Of a DNA stretch of 64,000 nt, positions 40,916 through 48,600 are shown piece after piece. The notes below the pieces were generated by a model. That model was not told where the DNA came from. It searched no databases and saw only the letters and a list, made by a program, of their open reading frames with translations. The translations under genes and the position numbers were made by a program. Numbering within the stretch: position 1 is the stretch's first letter; every line of letters starts with the position of its first letter. The stretch is from Thalassobaculum_A sp040219215 (GTDB lineage: Bacteria > Pseudomonadota > Alphaproteobacteria > Thalassobaculales > Thalassobaculaceae), in NCBI RefSeq assembly GCF_040219215.1, contig NZ_JAVJSX010000011.1, positions 1 to 64,000 on the forward strand, given 5' to 3'.

Positions 40916-40961
40916 CGTGAATGGCCGGTATGAGCCGACGTGAATGGCCGGTATGAGCCGA
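40916..40961 (+). repeat. Exact 23-bp tandem duplication spanning the ycaO start
   Basis: The 23-bp block at 40916-40938 is repeated without change at 40939-40961, each copy containing GAATGGCCGGTATGAGC. The second copy supplies the ATG codons of ycaO (40944 or 40953). The first copy offers an out-of-frame ATG at 40921 that would make an 11-codon peptide ending inside the second copy. Confidence 0.85.
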
Positions 40962-42230
40962 ACGATACTACTCGGTGCGGGCGCCGACCGCATTGAGCCG
41001 CCCTCTACGACGATCGCCCGGGTGCTTCCAGAGATCCACCGTTTTGGCGTGACGAGGCTTGCCGATCTGACAGGGCTGGACGTGCTCGGTATCCCCGTAT
41101 GGTCGACGAGCCGCCCCAATGGTCGGTCGCTCTCGGTAACGGCCGGCAAGGGAGAAAGTCACGAAGCGGCAAGGGCTTCTGCCGTCATGGAAGCGGTCGA
41201 GTATGATGTTGCGGAGCGCCCGGAGATCAAGGTTGTCCGAACCAGCAGGGCGGATCTAGTGCGAAGTCTCGGAACGTCCGAGGCTGCGCTGCAGTTCGAT
41301 GGCCTTCAGCGCTGCTCACTCGGGATGCTCTCCGAAGAAGCTGTCATTGACTGGGTCGAAGGCCTTGACCTCTCAAACGGGCGCCCGATCTGGGCCCCGT
41401 GGAGGTTGGTTACGCTCGATCAGCGAGTGGACGGACGGGCGGAGCCGTTCGCCGATGCTTTCCACGTCGGCAGCAATGGGCTCGCCTCGGGCAACTCCAG
41501 AGCGGAAGCCATCTTCCACGCGCTGTGCGAGTGCGTCGAGGAGGATGCCATCGCACTCTGGCGACTTGGGGGTGAAGGAGGCCTGTCGGCAGTGCGGCCT
41601 GAGGAATTCGGTGACATCACGGTCGACGACTTGGTGGGGCGGATACGCGCGGCTGCAGCGGTCCTCCGCTTGTTCGATGTCACGGCTCCGGATCTCGCTG
41701 TACCCGCCTATCTCGCAGTAATCGGAGAAGCATCCACAAGCTGCGGAGGCTCGCCGATATTCGCCGGTTTGACGCTCGGCGGATATGGATGCCATCCGGA
41801 TCCGCGTCGAGCCGTGGTGAGGGCGATAACCGAAGCCGCACAAGCCCGTCTCGTCACAATCGCGGGCGCGCGCGACGACCTAACGCGAAAGAGTTTCGCC
41901 TGGCAGCAAGGCCCGGCGGCCGCGGCTTTGCGCAAGTTGCTCGAGGCCCCAGAAACGCGTTCACCCCGCAGCGTTGACGTGGGGTTTTGTACATCGGGCT
42001 CGATCGAGGAGAGGACCACATGGGTCGTCTCTCGGCTGGCTGATGTCGGACTCGGGCCGGTCGTTGTGGTTCCTCTTGAAACCGCCGCGTCTAGATCCCT
42101 GGGGGTATTCGTGGTGCGGGTCATCGTGCGGGGCATTGAAGCCGATCCGACTGCGGGCGCACGGCAGATCGGAGCGAGGGCTTTGAAGTCGATGCTGGTC
42201 GGCGCCGGACGCGCAACGGAGGTCGAGTGA
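40944..42230 (+). CDS. YcaO-domain protein (ATP-dependent backbone modification)
   Basis: A 428-residue YcaO enzyme. Family blocks: SVTAGKGESHEAARASAVMEAVE (about 67-90), GLASGNSRAEAIFHALCECVEEDAI (about 180-205), and HPDPRRAVVRAITEAAQARL (about 285-305), which supply the acidic Mg-ATP ligands. YcaO proteins phosphorylate peptide amide oxygens to form azolines, amidines or, with TfuA, thioamides. The TfuA gene overlaps its end by 4 bases, making thioamidation the leading guess. The start is 40944 or 40953; both lie within a 23-bp duplication and lack a strong ribosome-binding site. Confidence 0.88.
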   Translation: MAGMSRTILLGAGADRIEPPSTTIARVLPEIHRFGVTRLADLTGLDVLGIPVWSTSRPNGRSLSVTAGKGESHEAARASAVMEAVEYDVAERPEIKVVRTSRADLVRSLGTSEAALQFDGLQRCSLGMLSEEAVIDWVEGLDLSNGRPIWAPWRLVTLDQRVDGRAEPFADAFHVGSNGLASGNSRAEAIFHALCECVEEDAIALWRLGGEGGLSAVRPEEFGDITVDDLVGRIRAAAAVLRLFDVTAPDLAVPAYLAVIGEASTSCGGSPIFAGLTLGGYGCHPDPRRAVVRAITEAAQARLVTIAGARDDLTRKSFAWQQGPAAAALRKLLEAPETRSPRSVDVGFCTSGSIEERTTWVVSRLADVGLGPVVVVPLETAASRSLGVFVVRVIVRGIEADPTAGARQIGARALKSMLVGAGRATEVE

Positions 42231-42961
42231 AGGTTGCATACGTGGGGCCGAGTCTGGCGGATGCCGCCGGGCAGGAAGGCGTTCGGCGTGCCCGGATAGA
42301 GGGTCTGGCCGTCCGTCCGCCGGCCACCGGGGGCGACATACTGCGCGCCGTGGAGGAAGGTGCGGTCGCAGTCGCGCTCATCGACGGTCAGTTCGGCTCG
42401 ACCGAGTCGGTACACCATAAGGAACTGTTGTATGCGTTGTCGCTGGGGATAAGGATCGTCGGCGCTGCCAGCATGGGCGCACTTCGAGCAGTGGAGTGCG
42501 CAAGCTTTGGCATGGTGGGGCTCGGAACCATCTACGCGCGGTATGCCTCGGGCGAACTCGACGCTGATGATGCGGTAGCCCTCGCCTACGGTCCTGCGGA
42601 ACTCGGATACCGCGGTCTCTCGGAGCCGCTCGTGACGATCGAAAGCAATCTCCTGGCGATGGTCGTCTTCGGGATACTAGAGCAGGAGCAGGCAGCGCGT
42701 ATGATCGCGAAGGTTCGGCAGGTCCACTATCGAGAGCGCAGTCTCACGAGAGTTCTCGACACTCTAGAGGGGCCTGTACGGCAACGTGCGCTGGATTGGC
42801 TGACGGTACATCGACGCGATCCAAAACGAGACGATGCCCTTCTAGCACTTCAGTGGCTGCTCGATGCACCTGATCGCCCTGGTGACCGGTCTGACTGGCG
42901 CATGGCGGAGACTGCATCCTGGATCAGGATTAAGCAGAAAGCGTTAACCGTCAGCCTTTAG
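42227..42961 (+). CDS. tfuA: TfuA-like protein, partner of YcaO
   Basis: A 244-residue TfuA-like protein: MKVAYVGPSL at the start, GAVAVALIDGQFGSTESVHHKELLYALSLGIRIVGAASMGALRAVEC (about 45-90), and YARYASGELDADDAVALAYGP. TfuA was first seen in trifolitoxin biosynthesis, and a paralogue helps YcaO make thioglycine in methyl-coenzyme M reductase, probably by delivering sulfide. GTG start, with ACGGAGG four bases upstream, overlaps the ycaO stop (GTGA), so the two are translationally coupled. The 3' end overlaps the convergent deiminase gene by 11 bp. Confidence 0.9.
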   Translation: MKVAYVGPSLADAAGQEGVRRARIEGLAVRPPATGGDILRAVEEGAVAVALIDGQFGSTESVHHKELLYALSLGIRIVGAASMGALRAVECASFGMVGLGTIYARYASGELDADDAVALAYGPAELGYRGLSEPLVTIESNLLAMVVFGILEQEQAARMIAKVRQVHYRERSLTRVLDTLEGPVRQRALDWLTVHRRDPKRDDALLALQWLLDAPDRPGDRSDWRMAETASWIRIKQKALTVSL

Positions 42962-44285
42962 CGCCGCTCTTGCCAGGTGCGATTCTGGACGGGAGTCTAT
43001 CGCGGTGCACGACCTTTGCGATGCAGTGGAGCGCCCCGCCAAGCTCCGCGAACGGGTGGAAGTCACCGACGTCGCGGACCTCGAACCCGAGCTTCCTCCA
43101 GATTTCGCGGTTCTTCTCGTCTGTTGCCGCGAGCTCGGGCCACGCGCCGTGGCCGTAGCTGGGGAGCCAGACGATGTTGGCACTCCCGCCGCTCTGAACG
43201 AGGACGTTGTTGGCGGTGGCCATGTACCAGCGTTGGTACGGGGTTCGGCCTTCGCCGCGGCGTGGACCGCTTTCGATAAAGATGATTGGCAGCGGATTAC
43301 GGATCACAATGAAGCCATCGGATTCGAGATCCGTCGCAATCTCGTCCAGAGCTGCGCACCAGACCTCGAAATCCCTCGGCCGTTCCAGGCCAAGGATTTC
43401 ATCTGCCAAGCGAGGGCAGCCGATCAGTATGATCTCTCTTCCCTCTTTGTCCTGACCCGCTGTGCAAATAATCAAGTCAATGTGAAAGATGGGCTGAACG
43501 CTGTCGGTCGCCCTTCGGCCAAGGTGCTCGATGTCGAGTTCCTCGCCGTCGCGCCAGACAGTCTCTGTCTGGTTCACGCGCGGCAGTGTCGTTGACGAAA
43601 CGAAGCGGATGGGGCGGTCGGAGCCCAAACTGGCCGAGAGATGTTTGGTGACAGCCGCCGCTCTAGATGACCTCTGGTCGTCGACTGAGCCAAAGTCGAA
43701 GACCGCGAGGTTGTTGGCCACGTCGTCAGCGCCAATCAGCGTCGTCAGCGACGAGACCAGTGTATTGCCGCCCTGAAAGATAGCACCCGTCTCACGGCAC
43801 TCGAGATCTGCATCATCGGCGGCGAGCATATCGGCGTACTCAAGATAGATGTTGAGCAGAGTTGGAACGTGTCGAGTGGGCTCCAGCAGCCAATGTCTGT
43901 CATCCTCGAGGTCGGTGACCACGAGGAACGGATCCTGCGTCCAGGGTTGAGGGTTTGTGCGGGAGTCACACTCGACATACCGAGTGCGATCGTAAATCCC
44001 AGCGTCACGGGCCAAGCTTTCGGCAGCCTGAACTCGACCCTTGCCGACAATTAGCCGGATTACGGCTCGATCCGGAAGCGTCTTCAGAATCTCCACATAT
44101 CGGGTTCTATGGAACGGCTTGTCGAAGACATTCTTCGAAAGTGCGATTGCAATGTCTCGGATATCTCCGTCAACACTGCTCAAGAGGTGCGGTCGGATCG
44201 GCGGAGGATGCGTTCCAGGAGCAACACCCCTCTCCGGAAGCAACTTGAGAGCTTGCCCCAATGCTTCCGAATAGCCTCTCCGCAT
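42951..44285 (-). CDS. Pentein-fold deiminase-like protein (agmatine/peptidyl-Arg deiminase type)
   Basis: A 444-residue guanidino-group modifying enzyme by fold. Residues in expected places: Asp118 (PWTQDPF), the QGGNTL block (171-176), His268 and Asp270 (FHIDL), and Cys421 (GGALHCIAKV). These correspond to the substrate-binding Asp, catalytic His/Asp and nucleophilic Cys of agmatine deiminase and bacterial peptidyl-arginine deiminases. It is about 70 residues longer than agmatine deiminase, and no agmatine pathway genes adjoin it. It faces the YcaO/TfuA pair tail to tail. Start at 44285 is chosen for GAGG upstream; an open extension of 26 codons lacks support. An IS3 element lies 111 bp upstream. 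Confidence 0.75.
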   Translation of the reverse strand: MRRGYSEALGQALKLLPERGVAPGTHPPPIRPHLLSSVDGDIRDIAIALSKNVFDKPFHRTRYVEILKTLPDRAVIRLIVGKGRVQAAESLARDAGIYDRTRYVECDSRTNPQPWTQDPFLVVTDLEDDRHWLLEPTRHVPTLLNIYLEYADMLAADDADLECRETGAIFQGGNTLVSSLTTLIGADDVANNLAVFDFGSVDDQRSSRAAAVTKHLSASLGSDRPIRFVSSTTLPRVNQTETVWRDGEELDIEHLGRRATDSVQPIFHIDLIICTAGQDKEGREIILIGCPRLADEILGLERPRDFEVWCAALDEIATDLESDGFIVIRNPLPIIFIESGPRRGEGRTPYQRWYMATANNVLVQSGGSANIVWLPSYGHGAWPELAATDEKNREIWRKLGFEVRDVGDFHPFAELGGALHCIAKVVHRDRLPSRIAPGKSGAKG

Positions 44286-44396
44286 AGACACCTCGAGTGG
44301 TGGATAGTGTCTCACACGATTGGATTGAGATACTGCGCTCCCCATCGGCAAATGATGGTGCATGGAAGTGGCTGAGTAAAGTGTTCCCCGTCAGCA

Positions 44397-45301
44397 TGAG
44401 CTACTCCCCGGAAGTTGGAGAGATTTTGGGGTAGTTTGAGCTACAGCCGTGGTTCGCTGATCGGGTTGCTCCAGGGTTCGATGTTGCCAGTAGACGGCGT
44501 CGGGTGTTCGCTCGGCACGGGCAGTATGGGGACGACGCCGATTGTAGAAGTCGATCCAGGCGCCGATGCCGCGGCGGGCCTCACTGCCGCCGCTCCAGGC
44601 GTGCAGGTAGACACACTCGTATTTGAGGGAGCGCCAGAGGCGCTCGACGAAGATGTTGTCGAGGAACCGGCCCTTGCCGTCCATGGAGATCCGCACACCG
44701 GCCTGACGCAGGGTGTTGTGGTCCAGGCCCAGGCGGTGAACTGACAGCCCTGGTCGGTGTTCATGAACTCCGGAGGTCCGTGCCGAGCGATCGCCTCGGT
44801 TAGGGCCTCGACGCAGGGCTCGGCGTCGAGTGTGTTCGACAGCCGCCAGGCCAGAACCCTGCGTGTCGCCCAGTCCATGATGGCGACCAGGTAGAGGAAG
44901 CCGCGCTGCATCGGCACATAAGTCACGTCGGCGCACCAGACGTGGTTGGCCCGCTCGATCCGCAGGCCGCGCAGCAGATACGGCCACGTCTTGTGTTGCC
45001 TGGCCCGCTCGCTGGTCCTGGGGCGCTGGTAGATCGGCATCAGGCCCATCAGCCGCATCAGCCGACGGACCCGCTTCCCGTTGACCGGATGGCCTTCGGC
45101 CCGCAGGTGCCAGGTCATCTGGCGCACGCCATAGAACGGCGTCTCGAGGAACTGTTCGTCTATCCGGCGCATCAGCGCCAGGTTCAGGGGCGTCTCGCCC
45201 CGAGGCGTGTAGTAGAAGGTCGAGCGCGGGATCGACAGCAGACGGCACTGCTCACTCACGCTGAGGAGGGAATGGGATCGGTCCACCATCGCTCGCCTCA
45301 C
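44397..45301 (-). pseudogene. IS3-family transposase OrfB, frameshifted
   Basis: The first frame (45301 to about 44740) has the HTH_21 region, YGVRQMTWHLRAEGHPVNGKRVRRLMR and the first catalytic Asp in VWCADVTYVPM, second in MNTDQGCQFT. The remainder, including NTLRQAGVRISMDGKGRFLDN, FVERLWRSLKYE with the catalytic Glu and WIDFYNRRRPH, is in another frame. A single indel near 44740 thus inactivates the recombinase core. The C-terminal frame runs through the inverted repeat. Confidence 0.8.
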
Positions 45302-45594
45302 TTCCCGGTCCAGGGTTTGAGCTTTCGCGATAAAAAATCGTTGGCGACAGCCAACTCACCGATCTTCGCGTGCAGCTCCTTGACCGTCTCCTCTGAGACC
45401 TCCGGGGTCTTCGACCCGCCGCCACGCTCGAAGATGTCCGAGGCCCCGTCCAGCAAGGCTCGCTTCCATTGATGGATCATCGCCGGATGCACGCCGAACC
45501 GGCTCGCCAACTCCGCGATCGTCTGCTCGCCCTTCAGCGCCTCAAGGGCGACGCGGGCCTTGAAATCCGGCTTGTACTGCTTGCGTTTCGACAT
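45298..45594 (-). CDS. IS3-family transposase OrfA
   Basis: A 98-residue HTH protein MSKRKQYKPDFKARVALEALKGEQTIAELASRFGVHPAMIHQWKR with a leucine-zipper-like tail (VKELHAKIGELAVANDFLSRKL). It is intact and overlaps OrfB by 4 bases, the usual layout for frameshift-made OrfAB. I start at 45594 where the family begins, not at the longer open frame reaching into the inverted repeat. Confidence 0.85.
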   Translation of the reverse strand: MSKRKQYKPDFKARVALEALKGEQTIAELASRFGVHPAMIHQWKRALLDGASDIFERGGGSKTPEVSEETVKELHAKIGELAVANDFLSRKLKPWTGK

Positions 45595-45682
45595 CTCTGA
45601 TCTCCTCTCTCGAAGATCAGCACACCTCACACTGTAGCTTCCGTCACCGTCCAATTTCCGGGGAGTAGCTCACCATCGAACC

Positions 45683-48600
45683 TCAAAGCTCGAACTCGTC
45701 CTTCAGGTCCGCGAGCATATTGGTAAGCGACCCGACGCGGCTCTGGTAGCGGCAGCGCTCCGCCTCCAGCTTCGCCTCGCGTAGTACGTCGCGCGCCATC
45801 TCGAGCTGACCTCGCTTGATCATCACGTTGCCCAAGATCTCGAGTGAGGAGATCTTGCGCAGCCGCATACCATTCCCGGTCGCGAGCGCCACCGCACGGG
45901 CGGCTGTTTCCCCGGAGAGGGTGGTCTCGCCCTGCCGGTACATGAGGTCGGCACCGGTCTCGAGCGCTTCTGCCATGACCTTTGGCATACCGAGGTCCTC
46001 GGCATAGTCGTGCGCGCTCTGGATCAGCCCTTGCGCGCGGACCCATTCGCCCTTCGTCATGAGGATCTTGGAGTGGGACAGGCGTGCCTGGTGCAGCATA
46101 CCCTGCTGGCCCGCTTGGCGCGCGGCACTCTCCGCTTTCAGGGCTTCGACTTTCGCGGCGTCAAGCTCGCCAGCAGAGCGCAGGAGGTCGGCCTTGTGGC
46201 GATGGAAGATCGCCGCCACCCTCAGATTCTCTTCGCCCTCTGCGAACTCCAGGATCCGGTCATAGGCTTTGAGCGCCGCATCGCGGGAGCCGCACAGGTG
46301 ATCCACTAGGCCAATGTAGCCCGCCGCAAGCCGACTGGTAATGCTTTGCGAGCTCCACGGCGCCTTGAGCTCTTCCAGCAGTTCCACCAGATCGGCGCGG
46401 GCCTGGTTCAGGTTGCCGCGGTCGATCCGGGCGAGAGCCCGGTTCAGCTTAATCCGTCGCTCGGTACTGTGACGCGACGGGTTGGGCTGCGCCGGCTGTT
46501 CGTAGTGTCGCATGATGCGGAGCGCGCCCTCGAACAGCGGCAGCGCGTCGAACAGATTCCCCTGGGCATAGGCCAGCACTCCGCGCTCGTTCTGCATCCA
46601 GCCGAGCTCGTCATTGTACAGTGGAAAAGGGACTGCGCGACCGACGCGCTGGTCGCGAAGCGAACCCGAGGTTTTTCTGCTGGGAATGGGAGGTTGTTTG
46701 AATTTTCCCGGACGAGACGTCTCGGTCGCCCAATGGATCAAGACGTTTACCTCATGCCATCGGCCGACGGTCTCCGAGGCGCCACGACGCCAGTCAGTCA
46801 ACTTTCTATGTTTGTTGAGATACGTCAGGAATTCCGCCGACTCTTCACCTTCTGCGATGAGTGGGGATTCGAGATCCCCACCTGGACCGGGAGTGTCGCG
46901 AACCAACGCGTCGATCGTCGATTGCAATTCGGACAGCGAGACCGCTAGGTTGTTCAGCGAGCGGAGCCAGCCATGGTACCGCTCCATAGGCTGGTCGGTC
47001 TTCGGACCGCTCTCCTCCGCGCTAATCTGGTTGATCGTGCCGACGGAGAATCCGCCGCGCAGCAGGCTGTAGCAGGCACGGATGCGCTGGGTGACGGCAT
47101 GGATCGACGCGAAGTGATCCTCAAAAGCGTGATCCTTCTTCGATTCGGAACCCTTGCTCGGGACTGTCAGGCGCCGCCGCAAGCCCTGGTCAAGGTACTT
47201 CCAGTCCGCACCCAGCTCTGCCTTCTTCTCTGGTGAGAGATCCTCTCCGCCCGCCCGGGCCGCCTTCAGAATTCGGTCGAACTGATAGAGGCACCAGATC
47301 GTGTTGCGGGAGCGTTCGATCTGATAGCGCAGAATGTCGCGCACCAGCGTGTAGTGGATCCGGGAAGCCTTGGGACGCTCGCGTCCTTGGTAGGGATAGA
47401 GTGACACTCGGAAAAGCCCCGCGTCCTCCCGGTCGGGGAACGGGAAGTCCATTCGGTGGCTCATATACTCGCGAATCCGCGGGTGCACGGTATAGCGGTA
47501 ATGGATGCGGTCAGCGCATGGCATCTCTCGGTGCTCGCCAGTGGACTGCGGCATCGAACCTGCTGCTTCTGGAGAAGCGCCCACGCCCCGCGCTGCATGG
47601 CCCCGTGGCTTGATGCGAATAACGAGATGCTGCTTGGTGAGTTCCTGCAGTTCCTCATGCAGAGCGCCAAGCTGCTTGTTCCGCTTCGGCTGTCCGTTGC
47701 CAGTGTCCGCTCGGAGGTGATCTCGAATCTCCGGACAGCCGTAGAGGACGAGAAGCTCGACCGGAATTGGAAACAGCGACAGATGCTTCAGGATGAGATC
47801 GGCACGAATCGCTGTTGCCCGGCTGCGCCTGCGGCCGTGGGTCGCCAATACCAGCCCAATGAGACCTTTCACGCCGTCCCTGGAGGCAATCGTCTCGGCC
47901 TCTTCCAGCCGGGCCTCCCGGTCCGACCGATCCCATGAGGCGAACGCCTTGAAGACCCAGGCACTCAGCGCAACATCGGTCGAAACCAACTCACAAAGCA
48001 CCGGGGCAGACTTTGACGGCCACCCCCCAATCTCCCGGGCGAACCGCCGGCTAAGCCATTCGAAGGGCTCAGCTCCGAGCGATTTTCTGAGCCAGTCCCG
48101 GTTCTCCAAAGGGATGGCAGGAAGGATGGGAGGGACCCGCTCATAGTATCCGGTGTTGCCGATGACCCTATACTCGTCGGAGGTACGATCCTGCCGAGCA
48201 ATCCGATGTCGAGGAAGAATGGGAGTGGTGTAACGGACGGGCACCCCTTCGCGGCCAGTTAGAAACAGAATGTCGATCGGTGCGTCCGGCACGTCCTCGT
48301 CGTCGCGATACTTTCCGTATCCTGTCAACGTCCTAAAGAAAGCACGATGAGCCGCGTTCATCGCAACACCTTCGGCATTGCACAATCGGTCTACGCCGTA
48401 GAGCAAGATAAATACACGTTTACCTTTTAGTTGACCACCTTGCTTCAGATTTGCCGCCGCGCGCAAATGAACGCGCAGAATATCTAGCGGATGAATTGTT
48501 TCAAAGTGTCTATTCAAATGAATGGGGGTCGTTTTGATCGTTTTGTTTGTAACCAAATGGCCCCACAGCTCAGTAAAAAAGCCATTCAGAGCTTCAATAA

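Larger units (their letters stand above)
44397..45672 (-). mobile_element. IS3-family insertion sequence
   Basis: A 1276-bp element. Terminal inverted repeats start TGAGCTACTCCCCGGAA at the left and end TTCCGGGGAGTAGCTCA at the right, 17 bases exact. It carries OrfA and a frameshifted OrfB. No clear target duplication can be seen. Its right end is 10 bp after the stop of the SIR2-STAND gene. Confidence 0.85.

Noticed and set aside
42951..44285. Ordinary agmatine deiminase of polyamine synthesis
   Set aside because: Fold residues fit, but the protein is longer than usual, motifs are variant (PWTQDPF, GALHC) and no polyamine genes are nearby; kept as deiminase-like with open substrate.
46010..46948. 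Plus-strand frames over the TPR end of the SIR2-STAND gene
   Set aside because: Shadows of the minus-strand coding sequence without recognisable proteins.
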